Assembly: GCF_030272615.1 (NCBI RefSeq)
Contig: NC_081405.1
Span: forward strand, 612,185,065-612,249,064
Direction: 5' to 3'
DNA: 64,000 nucleotides
Source: Cryptomeria japonica
Taxonomy: Eukaryota; Streptophyta; Pinopsida; Cupressales; Cupressaceae
The position numbers were made by a program, and so were the translations under genes. Under the pieces are notes generated by a model. The model was not told where the DNA came from, did no database searches, and saw only the letters and a list, made by a program, of their open reading frames with translations. This document shows, piece after piece, positions 12,888 through 24,339 of the stretch; position 1 is the stretch's first letter, and every line of letters starts with the position of its first letter.

Positions 12888-14162
12888 TGTGTAGGATGAA
12901 AATGGAATCAAGTAAACTAAGACCTAATCCCTCTCTCATGCACACATTGGAATATGAAAGAGCCTAAGGAGATGATTCACTTTGACTACTTCTTGTGAAA
13001 GAGTGTCAAGGAATATCTTTAGGGTTTCTATTCCTTTGTTGCAATAAGAGGAGGTGTGCAAAATATGATGATATGATCAACTAGGCTAAGGGGACAACTA
13101 AAAGTGCTAATATGAATTGAAATACTAAAAAATGTAGATTTGAAACTGAGAAACAAAGTACAGAACTGAAGGAGAAATTCTGATGTGCACCTGTCACTGC
13201 AATGTAAAGTTGAAATGTGTGTGTGTGTGTGCGCGCGCGCGCGCGTGCGCGCAAGTTCCTAAATGTAAATCTAGAGGTCTACCCTACGCTTGGAAAGTGA
13301 ACCCTAAATGAATGTAAATGCTTCAAATCACAAATGCAATAATGGATCTAAAGCAAGAATGTAAATCTGAAAACAAGTGTTGTGAAACTCACATAGAGAT
13401 ATGAAAATAACATGAAACCATACCAAACCCTAAGGGAGAGGTGCAAGCCAATCAACAGTCGATGATCTCCTATTATTCTTCAATATCTCCAAAGCTTAAA
13501 TTGATGATAAAAATGGTTTATGAAGCCTTGATAAAATGCTTGATTTGTTGATTGAAGACTCCACTTAACCTGCACTTTCACTTCATAAGAAACTCCTTCA
13601 AGTGCTTGTAGATGGATCCTTCAAATGAGGAAAGAAAAGGTTATATGTATGAAACCCTAACTTTTTTTTTATCATAGGTTGATCTAGAAATGATATAATT
13701 TCACACCAAGTCGAGTTTAAATATTATAATACTGCCAAAACATGATCCCAAAATTTGGGGATAAAAAGTAGGGACTGATGTGATTCACATTAGTCCGACC
13801 AAATTTTTTCCAAATTTTTAGGGATGCAAGGTATTGTGATTATAAGGTGATCCCCAAGTGGATGTGATGATTTAAGATGTTTAGATATGTGAAGTCAGGC
13901 CTTGAAGGTCGAAATAGGACATAATTAGGGCTTTTGATGAATTAATTAATTGAAAGAATAAAATAAAAAAGGGCACACTTAGGATTAAGGGCCCATTTTT
14001 ATGATAAGTAGAGGGATGAAAGAGGACTTTAGATTTAATTTAATTAATTAATTAAATGCTTAAAGGGAAATTAAAATGCAAAATGCAACACACTAAGGCG
14101 GGTGCTAACCTAAGCGTGGAATTGTACCACCCAATTAAAGGTGTACAATTTACGATGCTGCA
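12888..14162 (-). repeat. E1 5' LTR (right)
   Basis: It starts TGTGTAGGATG and ends GATGCTGCA, followed by the TSD ACTTG. It is shorter than the left LTR because about 340 bases are absent at 13201 (junction 'cactgcaatgtaaag'). It carries a (GT)n(GC)n run at 13218-13247 where the left copy has only a short GT run, so the run expanded after insertion or was lost in the other copy. Confidence 0.9.
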
Positions 14163-14167
14163 ACTTG

Positions 14168-16215
14168 TTTATCTATAATTATACTTCTGAACATTGGGGC
14201 ACAAATAATGAGATCAAGGCTATTGGCCTATTCGAAAGGTTGAAGATTTTCCCATTCATCTAGTTTTTTATTAGTTTTGGAAAAGGATGTTCACATATGA
14301 CTATATATTTAATGATAAAAGTATTCCTAGATACTTGAGAGCGTCCTTAAAGAAGGGTTATATCCACTTTCAAAATTGGATTTGAACTAATATGAAATAA
14401 GACATTGGTTGAGAGAGATTAACAAGCTAATGGATCATCTTGCTAACATTAGAGTTGCTAAATCTTATCTATCTTCAATGTCTAGCAAACAATCTCTAGA
14501 TTGGGATAGTCTCCAACTATGCCAACGAAATATGTTAAATGCCTTAATCGAACATGGCTTGTGATGATTATTGCAAGTGCACAAATAAAAAATAAAAAAT
14601 ATTTAGCTAAATGAAAATCTCAGTGGTCATTATTGTTTCTAACAAGTATGGTAGGGGCATTACATGCCTAGGGAAATGACAATCGAGGTCAAGAGGTGTT
14701 GGGTTTTGTTAGTATACTTACCTTTAGGAATAATTTACACATTAATTAGTGACAACATTTTATCTCAAACCACTCTTTGAAGTCCTTCACTTTGGTTCTT
14801 GTTGGTACTTCATTTTGTGGGAATAAAGTAGTAGAGAAGCCAATGAACAATTAACCTATGCTAGATCTGATTGGAGGCAAGGAATGTGTCATTTATTGAT
14901 GACAACCTTACAATGCCTACCAAGATAAAGGCATAAAGGATTAGAGGGAGTTACAAATTAAAGAGAAAAAAATATTCAATTAAGAAGAATTTTCGAAAAA
15001 CAAATTGACAGGTTTGATGATAAGGTTTCTAAAGGGGTTGAATGCCTTTGCTAGGAGGTATTGAATTTAAAAAATTTAACCAAGGGTACACAATAATTTA
15101 AAACTCTACAATTGGTAATATCACTAAAGCTAATTTCAACAACTCACAAAAATCTCAGTCTAACTCTCCACCTAGGACGATGTAGCTATAATTGAAGAGA
15201 AGCAATAGAACTATAAGAGATGAATTGATTTGCACCATTAATTACAAACTAGTGTAGTAGTTCAATGTGGGTCAAATGAACAATTAACAAATGAGTACAT
15301 AGAGCAAAAAATATATAAACAAACAAGAAAGAATATATTTTAAATATAGAAATTGAAATAATTAAAGTGGGTCACCAATATGTGAAACTTGAAAACACTA
15401 TGCTATCCAACCCGTAAAAAATACTTGTGCATCCTTTCCAATACAAGTACTAAACACCTTAAGCTCTACCAAAAATTTAAATCAGGCAACAATTGTTAAA
15501 CTCCTTCAAATTGTCATGCATCCAAAATAAATAACACTAATACCTAATCTAATTTGCATTGACATGGATGAGTGATGTGTCATTGTCATAATTGTGTGCT
15601 TAGGAGAAACTTGATTGCATATTAAAGACATGTAGTTTCTAAATAAAACATTTTTGTCATACCTTAGTACATTTGAATTGACACTTCCTTCGCATTCTAT
15701 ATCTAACAAACCATACAAAAATCTAATGATAAATGTCTAACAAAAGTTGCCTTGGCATTAATACCACATTCTTAACATTTTGACATTTCTTAACTTTTCC
15801 AAAGCATGTGTGTGGTAGAGTTGCATTGGGATAAATCATCAAATGTGAGGTTGTGTGGGTTGTGTGAGGATGCATAAGAATAAAATCAAGAGAAGTGTTT
15901 CATTTGGGACAAGAGAAATCTTGCCTGCAAGATATGATGTACTCAAACAAATATGAGCCAACCAATGTGGGCTATGCAAAGCCATATAGTGTTGTGCTAG
16001 CAAGCCAAGGGTATGTGGTATGTCAAAACTTCCTAGACAAAACAAAACAACACATGCACCCAAGTTAGGTTTGTACACAAGAACTACCAAAACAAGAACA
16101 ATTCTTTTTTGGTTAATGCAAGATTGCACTAACCCATGAATGCCATAAAAATATTGTGATCTAGGAGCTCATAATTTAGAACTATACAAACAAGTGATTT
16201 ATTCAAGTTCCTCTA
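14168..16215. other. No recognisable gene
   Basis: AT-rich DNA between E1 and the chromovirus remnant. Short open frames at 15506-15718 and 15839-16129 (minus) show no domain I recognise. Part of it may be the decayed 3' end of the chromovirus remnant to its right. Confidence 0.5.
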
Positions 16216-17850
16216 GCTTTAGAATCCATGAGTATTGTTCAATCCCCTTGCCCTTCTAATGAATAAGATATTCCTTGTACTTGCTCCATCAAGTCTTCTT
16301 TCCAATGCATGTGTCTAAGATTTGTACAATTTCTTCTCGATATTTTTTTTATCTCTCTTCTCTAAACAAATTTTACTATTGACTAGATGAAATTTTAATC
16401 CTTAAACAAATGGAAGGAATATAGATTACACATTGAATATCAATTCTATATCCAACCTTTCAGGCAACTCATTCTCATGCATTCTCTAAAAAATGCATGC
16501 ATGATGTAACATGGACTAATATACTCGGGCATTAGCTTGTTATGTATTCCTTTGGGGATCCACTCCTATCTTAGATGCATTATGACTAACTCACCCACTA
16601 AGTAAGTTTTCTTCCAGTGATGCCCATTTGTGTGTAACTTATGCTTTACAATACTCTCCTTTAGTTGCTTCATGACTTTCACGTGAACATCTTTCACATG
16701 TTGCACAAAGTCTTCAACCCCTATGCTTACATGCCTATCATCATCCACCCTAAAAAAACTTGTCATCTCTTTGGGATATCCTATACACCACTTGGGATGA
16801 CGTCTTCTACGTCAATCTATTTGTCAAGTTATACACACACTCTACTTGCTCCAATATAGAGTCTCATTGCCTAGGTTTCTCTTCTTATCAAATATTTTAG
16901 TAGATTGTCAAGATTGTTTGTTGATGATATGCAAAATTGTAGTTGAGTATATGTCCAATTTTTTCCATATGGAGTATTAGAAATGGTCAAGTAAATTTGT
17001 ATATCTATGAGATGTAATGCTTTACAACAAGCCATGCAACCACACTATTTTCTTGTATAAAAAATATGTCATCCTTGTTATGTCTTTCATTTTTTTATAA
17101 AGAATTGAATATCCCATTTTAGAAAATTCATCCATCACTATGAGGATATAGTTGTTCTCTTTCTATGGGTTACAATCCAATGCAAAAATCCATGAATAGT
17201 TTCTATCAAGGTCTTTTTAGCATGTGCATGACTTGTACAACTTATTGGTTTTCTTGGCTCCCTTTACTATTTGGTAGATTCTACATATGCCCACAAATTT
17301 GCACATGTCCTTGCATAAACGTGAACAATGATACCTCTCCTCCAACATGGCTTGCATCTTGTCTACAACAAGGTGTCCTTTGAGTCCACCATTGTGTGAT
17401 TTTTTTATGATTTTCTTCTTTATTGAACCCCACAATATGCACGATTATTGGGCCTCCTAAACAAGTACCCCCCTTGCACAGAGTATTCATCACGCACACT
17501 TTTGTCTTTAGTCCAAGGCTCCATGCATCTACAAAATCTAGATATGTGGCACACAAATATCTTGTCACCTTCATGACCACTAGTTTAACTATCATTTTAA
17601 ACAATGCTTTCATGTTACTTAAAGAATCTATAACGTTATTGGTCTTACCTATGCAATCAACACAATAGATTAACCTTGTAAATACTCTATCCACTTCATG
17701 TGCCTTTGATTGAACTTTGCTTGATTGTTGGTGAACTTTAGTGTGAAGTGCTTTGTGTACAACAAACACCCCTTCAAATAGTAATGCTTGTACTTGAGCA
17801 CGACTTGCACTATGGTGTAGAATTCTTGTCCATAGACATTGCTAGGAATT
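16216..17850 (-). pseudogene. E7: chromovirus pol remnant (RNase H, integrase, chromodomain)
   Basis: Read right to left on the minus strand: RNase H of Ty3 type at about 17840-17660 (FYTIVQVV, LLYTKHFTLKF, NQRHMKWIEYLQ); a linker with KTNNVIDSLS; the integrase zinc-binding region at about 17400-17230 (SHNGGLKGH ... CRIYQIVKGAK); the integrase C-terminal region at 16766-16566 (EDFVQHVKDVH ... VGELVIMHLR); and a chromodomain at about 16345-16250 (EEIVQIL, GKKT, YKEYL). Stops and frameshifts break it throughout, including stops where the chromodomain should have Arg and Trp. The RT part is missing because copia remnant E6 begins at about 17850. Chromodomains of this class steer integration to marked chromatin. 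Confidence 0.8.
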
Positions 17851-18600
17851 AGAATTTAGTAGGCCAACTAATTATTGTTTGTATATAGTATACATAATAA
17901 ATACATGAATACTACATAAGGATTATATGATCAAGTAAATAAACAAATGTATAACACATGATTAGGTGGAAAACCTTAAATTACAAAACTCTACAAAATA
18001 ACATCATATATTGAAAAACTTGGTTTTCTATATAATTATAGACAATTGAACCTATGGAATATCCCTTCCTCGGTCTAAATGATCTCCTTAAATACTCTAG
18101 TGTAGGGTGAAGTCTTCACCAAATCTAAAATCTCACACATGAAAATCCTAAATGAGAATTCTATTAAATATAGGGAAATAAGGTTTGTAGCACCCATATG
18201 GGTATGTATCATACTTTTTAATAACAAGATTAGTTTTAATTAATAAATTAATTAATAGACTTATTAATTGATTATCTTTGTTATTATCTTATAATATGCT
18301 CAATTTATAATTAGATTATAAAATTGGAAATATTCTAATAGAGCTTTTAAATTTTTTTTTTTTAAGTCTATATAAAGACCCTTAATAATATTATGCTCTA
18401 ACACTAAAGATATATGATGCCAATTTCTTGAAAAAGAAAAAAATGAAATGCCTTAATAATATTGCACTTTTTTTTTGACATACATGTAACATGGATAAAA
18501 TATATTCTCATATATAGATCATATATTTCAGATCTCATATATAAACTTCTAATTATAACTATAATTCCAATTTTTCAATAATAATTCTTATAAAGAGTTC
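17851..18600 (-). other. Probable 3' end of copia remnant E6
   Basis: AT-rich DNA with no frame. It lies between the point where E7 homology stops and the end of the copia RNase H, so it should hold the 3' untranslated part and 3' LTR of E6. I could not place the LTR edges. Confidence 0.4.
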
Positions 18601-19039
18601 TTGTAAAGTTTATTATTGGATCATGGGTCCTCTCAAAACAACCTCCCCAAATTCATTAAATAATGCCCTTACATAGAGGGTTGGTGAAAATGTTTGCCAC
18701 ATATTTATGATTTACCAAAATTGGATGGTAATATCACCATTGAAAACTTTTCTTGAAGTGCACATGAACATGAACATGCTTTGTTCATTGATGTTGACCA
18801 TGAATGTGATACTATTTAGAGTACACATATGAAGCTCATCCAATAATCTTTTAAGCCACATTGATTCATTTGTTGCTTTTGTTACACTTTTATATTTAGC
18901 CTATATGGATGAAAGAACCACAATAGATTGATTTTTATTGCTTCGTGTGATAACACTTTTACCAAATTTAAATACATAGCCAAAAGTGGACTCTTTTATA
19001 TATAACATCACCAATGTAGTCAACATCACAATAGCCATA
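18601..19039 (-). pseudogene. E6 copia RNase H, distal part
   Basis: The minus strand spells a decayed Ty1/copia RNase H: YCDVDYIGDV (from YCDADYAGD) next to the insertion point at 19040, then KHVHVHVHF, then NIFTNPLCKG (from ADIFTKPL). Several stops interrupt it. RNase H removes template RNA during reverse transcription. The 5' part of this domain resumes beyond the DUF4283 insert, at 20708. Confidence 0.75.
19022..19039. repeat. 18 bp target duplication, left copy
   Basis: 'aacatcacaatagccata' occurs here and again at 20708-20725, bracketing the DUF4283 insert. A long duplication of this size is typical of target-primed LINE-type insertion, not of LTR elements. Confidence 0.9.
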
Positions 19040-20707
19040 AACATAGAATAGAAATTGCTAAGGATTTTTTTTCATCGTTGTGATGCTGTCTGCGTCTGCA
19101 TCTACCGCTGTTGCCCTAAGGCCGCTACCGCTGCCCTAAGGCAGTCTGTTGCTGCAAAACCGTCACTCCCTATTCCCCCTGGTGCGGCTAGTGAGACTGC
19201 TATGCCCGGTGCTGGCTCTATGGGGGTTTCACCTGGTGCTGTGAAGGGCTCTGCGGGGGTTTTGCCTGGTGTTGTGAAGGGCTCTGTGGGGGTGCCTGGT
19301 GCTGTGAAGGGCTCTGTAGGGGTTTCCTCTAAGGATGGAGATACGGTGCTTTCAGCGCCCTCTACTGCTGATCGAGATGCCTGTGGCTGTTACTGTTTGC
19401 AAACCTCTGGTTTTCAAGGTGTCTGCTGATACTGATATGGAGATCATCCACACTTCCTCTGTGTTTGAAGCTCATGGCCTGATTTTTCAGGTTTCGGGGT
19501 TTTTGGCCAAGCCTTCCTTAGTTGCACACTTGGATTTCTCAAAGTTAGGAACTTATCATTAAAGGTTCAGTTAACATTTTTCCTTCAGCCAAGGGTTTTT
19601 TCATTGCCAAATTTGAATATGCAGAGGATAGATCGAAAATCTTAGGTATTAACCCTTTCAGCTGGGAAGACAAATTTATTTTGATGGTTAAACCCTGGTT
19701 CCCGGGTTTTAACCCATCTATTGATTCATTTAATGAGATTCCTATTTGGGTTAGGGTCCCTAACCTTCCCCTTCATCTATGGACGAACTCTCTGCTAGAG
19801 GAAGTGGGGAAGGCTTTAGGCGAATTCCTAATGATTGATAAGGATTCTTTCCAAATTTATCACTCTACTTATGCTCGGATTTTGGTTAACATTGATGTCT
19901 CTAAAGGGCTTCCAACTGAGTTAGAAATTGAATCTTCCTTGGGATCTTGGGTCCAACCGCTCGACTTTGAAGGTATCCCCTTTAGATGTCGAAAGTGCTT
20001 CCAGACTGGACATGTTGCTGCACGGTGTGAAATAGATAAAAAGAAAAAAAAAAGATCTGCTACTTGGTGGAAGGGTGCATCCTTTGAACACTATTTTGTT
20101 AAAAAGAAAAGATTCTCCCAGGTGGTGGCACGGGTTCCTCGGGCCGATGAGCCTCTGGTTGCTGCCTTTGTTCCTCATGAATGTGTGGATGCTTGTGGTG
20201 GCATCCCGACTGATCGTTTGAAAAATGTTGGATCTTCTCCTTCGATGGATGACTCTCCCACATCCCAGATTGCTGTTGGATCTTCTGTTGTCCCTGCCTC
20301 TCTGGATGTTGGCTCTGTTCCTCCTGATGATGGGAGGTCCTCTATTCTGGATCCTTCCTCTTGGCAAAAGGCTGCTTCTAGGGTTGAGGAGGGATGGATT
20401 ACTGTTAAAAGTAAAAAATCTAAATTGTCCGAGTCCTCTTTTGATGTGACCCTTCGATCCCACAAGGGTAGGACAAATTCTTGATCCTTCCTGGTTGGGT
20501 TAGGGCTACTAGTTTTTTGCAATCTGTTGGTTTTTGGTGGGGGTATTTGTTGTTCCCCTTCTTTAGATTGGTTGTGCCGAGTCTTTTGTGTTCTGTTTCT
20601 TTGAGTGGACTTTCAAGTTTATCTTTCGGTTCGGGTTGCAGGTCCTTCTAAAACCTGTCTTGTAAAGGGTTTCTGGTCCCTTAAAAACTTGTTTTTCCTT
20701 GATCAAA
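19040..20707 (+). mobile_element. LINE-type retroposon with DUF4283/CCHC frame, inside E6
   Basis: This is a 1.67 kb GC-richer insert with a perfect 18 bp TSD, placed inside the copia RNase H motif of E6. It carries a Gag-like ORF1-type protein and then 0.2 kb of 3' sequence ending in a short A run (gatcaaaa) before the TSD. No endonuclease or reverse transcriptase is present. It is either an internally deleted L1-type LINE or an ORF1-type mRNA copied by LINE machinery. Confidence 0.8.
19055..20484 (+). pseudogene. DUF4283 / zinc-knuckle protein (LINE ORF1-like), frameshifted
   Basis: The N-terminal segment (19055-19429) is rich in Gly, Ala and Val with repeats of PGAVKGSVGV, and changes frame near 19400 and again near 19545. 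The DUF4283 core then reads from about 19552: FFIAKFEYAEDRSKIL, then MVKPWFPGFNPS and IPIWVRVPNLPLHLW, the hallmark of this family. A zf-CCHC_4 knuckle CRKCFQTGHVAARC lies at 19987-20028, followed by a Lys-rich stretch and a long Ser/Pro/Asp tail ending at 20484. DUF4283 proteins of this kind are nucleic-acid-binding ORF1 products of plant L1 elements. The 19681-20484 part is uninterrupted. The start codon is uncertain. Confidence 0.75.
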
Positions 20708-21735
20708 AACATCACAATAGCCATATAAATTTGCATTTTTGGTGCAAGAAAAACAAAACCATAATTAAGAGTTCATTTCATATATCTTAGTATTCATTGA
20801 GCCATTTTTTAATGAGCAACATATGGATCTTGCATAAATATAGAGGCAAGGCCTATTGTATAGGTAATATCAAGTCTAGAGATAGTAAGGTAAATTAAAT
20901 ATACAATGTACAATTGGTCTTTGCACATGGAGGTTTTGCATCAAGTTTGATACCTACTTCATTAGAATAATAGTTGGTTTGAAATCAAACTTATTTAACT
21001 TTTTAAGCAACTTTTGTGTGTATTTTTCTTGTGATACCAAAATATAGTGACGATCTTGAAATCTAGTCATACTTAGGAAATGATATAAAAGTTCTAAATC
21101 AATCATTTTAAATGCTTCATTTAGTTTGTTTTGTATGTATGGATTAATAAATTAAGACTAGTTTTAATGAGTAAATCGTCCACATATAAGACAATTATAA
21201 TGATTTGCCCACTTTTAATTTTAATAAAGAAATCATTGTTATGAAACAAATAGAGAATCCAAGTGATTGGAATAAGTTATTGATCTTTGTATACCAAGAT
21301 CTAGGAATTGTTTAAGATTTTATAGTTATTTTAAGTTTATGAACATATGACTTTTTGTTTGATTGTTCAAACATTTTTTGTCATTATGTATTTCCTCTTG
21401 GAAATCCCCATTTAGAAATGCAGTTTTAACATCCATTTGGTTTATTTCCTAGCCATTTGTGTTGCTAAGGAAAATATCATTTGAATTGCGCTCATTTTTG
21501 CTATAGGGGAAGAGGTTTCATCATGCTTTAAACTATACTGTTGAGTGAAATCTCTAGTGGTCACTCTTCCTTCTTCTTTTTTAATTTCACTATTCAAGAT
21601 ATATTTGATTTTATACAACGAATGACACCTAAAAATATGTCTTTTGGAGAGTGTAGAAATAAGATCCAAATTTTTGTTTTAGCTTAAATCATCATAGTCT
21701 AATTGCATTGCATTTCTCCATGTTTGAGGTAATAT
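20708..21735 (-). pseudogene. E6 copia reverse transcriptase and RNase H, proximal part
   Basis: On the minus strand a damaged Ty1/copia RT is readable. TRDFTQQYSLKHDET (from ARGFTQQYGIDYDET) and SPIAKMSAIQMIFSLATQ lie at 21669-21442. Next comes a DVKTAFLNG-like segment near 21430, and the catalytic VLYVDDLL at about 21172-21195. The frame then runs to the RNase H start, where the DUF4283 insert interrupts it. Several stops and frameshifts are present. Integrase and Gag were not found upstream, so the 5' half is lost or too decayed. Confidence 0.8.
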
Positions 21736-23300
21736 TTTTCAAAGGTCTAAGGTTTACTTTCACAAAAATATATAATGCTTCAAACAAATATTTGTGCAAA
21801 TATTTCAGTTATTTAAATTGTTGTCTAAAATATTAATGCAAACACAATAGAATTAATAACTCATTTTATGCTTCAGACTACATTATTTAATCCTATATGA
21901 CAAATCCTACTCAATTTTGCATCAACTATAATAAACCTAGGAATTTCTCATTATGTTCACACAAATAACAACAAACCCTAATATTACTATTGGTCCACAA
22001 AATATAGACTATAGATTTAACTACATTTACTCTAATCCACTAAACTCATATTACAATTAGACCCATAAAAAAGGGAAAATGAATTACAAAGCATTTCTTA
22101 TATTATGCAAGTTTGTAATACATTACAAAATGTTGCATAACAATTGCCATTTATGGGAAATACAATGCTTACAATAGAGTACTTCCAAGTCCAATAGACA
22201 ATGTACTATCCAGGATCAAGATGAGATCATTCCTTCAACCAAGAGGGATTTGGTCCTTTGCGAATGAGATATGTGGATTTTCATCCTTCAACCTCTAATA
22301 GATTTCTGGGTTTTTGTCCTTAATGGACTTTTGAAGATGACAGCTCATAATGAGTATTGGTTATGATTTTTGTGTATTTTTTAGAATAATAATTTTGTGA
22401 AGCCTTAAAACCCTTGTTACACTAAAAAAGGGCATTGAAATGTGCAACAATGGCTTCTTGCTCAAGGTTGGTAAATGATAAGGACTACTCGTACCTATTG
22501 AGCACCATTTTCCTTTGTATCACACCCAAAATTGCATGTTGTGTGCAAAAAATTTCTTGAGAGGTATGGCATAATGCCCTTTGTGGGTTGCAACAATTGT
22601 CAACAATAATAGCAAGGGGTCCATTAGGGTTTTAAACCCTATCTATGACATTAATAACAATTGAACTCATCTTTCCCTTCACACACTTAGAGGTATACAA
22701 GGGTTCTATGCCATCAACCTTCAATACCATGTCTATGTTGGTGGGTACCCTTCTAGAATACATTAATGAAGCTCTAGATGTGCAATGGGGTATGTAAGGA
22801 TGAATAGCAGAAAGAGGTGGGAGAGTTAGAGTTTGAGGGTCAAGGTTTGTAGGTGAGGCATGTTGGTATGACGAAGTTTGACTTTTTTATTAAGGTTTGT
22901 GAAGGAGAAGATTTTGACAAAGTGGTAAGGCGGTACGAGAAACTTTGAAGTCGTAACGGAAGAGGGGAAATGGTGGGGAATAGGTGGAGGGTATGACTAG
23001 ACGAGGAAGTCCAATACATTGATGGAGCTAGAAGAGAAAGTGAGCTTGGGAGGAGATGCATGTTGGGAAGGGGAACTCTTCAACTCCATCATCTTACATA
23101 GATAGGAGATTTTTTATGCTCTCATACTTAAAACAAATGGTGGCCTTAAGAAAACACATGGGGGATGAAAGGGTATAACATACACACAAAATAGGATAAG
23201 GAGAAGCACCAGAGTTGGGAAATGGACATTTTGGTCCATCACGTGATTTATAGAAAAAGGTCGCACGATAAGTATGTCCCACTCGAAATTGGTTTCTCTC
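21736..23300. other. No recognisable gene; decayed repeat DNA
   Basis: This stretch lies between copia remnant E6 and chromovirus remnant E8. It may hold the 5' remains of E6 and the 3' LTR of E8. The frame at 22840-23061 (minus) is Ser/Leu-rich with no domain. Confidence 0.4.
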
Positions 23301-24330
23301 AAGTAATTGTAGGTTTGGATGATTCAATATTTGTGGGTATTCCCATGTTACATCCTCTACAAGAATATTTGTCCATCTGATAAGATACTTTGTGATGCTT
23401 CGACCTCTTAACTTCTTTTTCCTTACATCTATAATTATCTTAAGGATCAAAAAAATTATTTTCAATCATCATCCATTGGAGATAGACTTAAGCTACAATA
23501 AATTTTCCAAGTGCCCTCTTGAGGCAAGACACATGAAACTCATTGTAGATTTTACTTTCCTCTAGTAATTCCAACTCATTGGCAACCTCACCAACTCGCT
23601 TCAAAATTCTACAAGGACCACGAAAATGAGGTTTGAGTTTTTTGAAGCTACTTGCCTTTAACGAGCGATGCTTATATTGTTGTAGATGCACAAACACCAT
23701 AGTTCCAACTTCAAATGTTATTTCTATATTATGGTAGTGTACATACATCTTTTGTTGGTTATGGACCTACTTAAGATTGTTTTTGGGTAAATTTAAATGT
23801 ATTGACCTTGGTGGATCACATCACTCTCTAGGAACTTTGTTATTTAACAAGACAAACTCTACCAAACTTCTATCTTCGTACCCATACAAATCCATGAAGG
23901 GTGTCATCCTAATAGACGTGTGATGAGTAGTGTTATATTAGTGCTCTCCCAAATGGACCCATTTTTTCATGCCTTTTTATAATTAGAAACATAGTTTCTC
24001 AACTGGCCTTCCACCCATTTATTTAAAATATCTATTTTCCATTTGTTTAGGGGTACTAGCTAGTGCTAGGTGTGATTTTGATCTTGTCAAATAAAAGTGA
24101 TCTTGCCAAAAGAGGATCAAGAAGCAACTATCCCTATCACTCGTGATGCTCTTGGGTAGCCCATGAAGCCTAAAAACTTCCTTCAAGAACAAGTCAACAA
24201 ATTATGGTACCCTAAACGCTAAAGAAATGGCAAATAAGTGTCAGTACTTAATCATCCTATCCACAACTACACATAAATAGTCCTTACCCTAGACTTTGGG
24301 TAGTCCCATGATGAAATCCATGAAAAATAA
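23301..24330 (-). pseudogene. E8: chromovirus integrase and chromodomain remnant
   Basis: On the minus strand the integrase core begins near 24325 with MDFIMGLPKV and CVVVDRMIKY (from SMDFITGLPK and VVVDRLTKY). The middle is riddled with stops. The C-terminal part at 23748-23488 is open: GTMVFVHLQQYKHRSL, KLKPHFRGPCRIL (GPY/F motif), ELLEESKIYNEFHVSCLK. A chromodomain follows at about 23440-23310: DVRKKKLRGRSITKYLIRW and VEDVTWEYPQIL. This is typical of the 3' end of a chromovirus pol. RT and RNase H are absent because sequence to the right of 24335 belongs to the tRNA-like tandem array. Confidence 0.85.
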
Positions 24331-24339
24331 TCTCTCATT

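Larger units (their letters stand above)
4912..14162 (-). mobile_element. E1: non-autonomous Ty3-type LTR retroelement
   Basis: Two LTRs (4912-6525 and 12888-14162) flank a 6.4 kb interior. Five-base target duplications ACTTG lie at 4907-4911 and 14163-14167. The element reads on the minus strand, so the right LTR is its 5' LTR. The polypurine tract CTAAAGTGGGGGCTC abuts the left LTR and a TGG-starting primer site abuts the right one. The interior encodes a damaged protein with aspartic protease and G-patch motifs; I find no reverse transcriptase, RNase H or integrase. That makes it LARD-like: a large derivative that would need another element's enzymes. E2 at 44.5-51.4 kb is a relative. Confidence 0.9.

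Noticed and set aside
19921-20522. Minus-strand frames of 180 and 115 codons
   Set aside because: They lie opposite the DUF4283 frame, whose family motifs are clear on the + strand.
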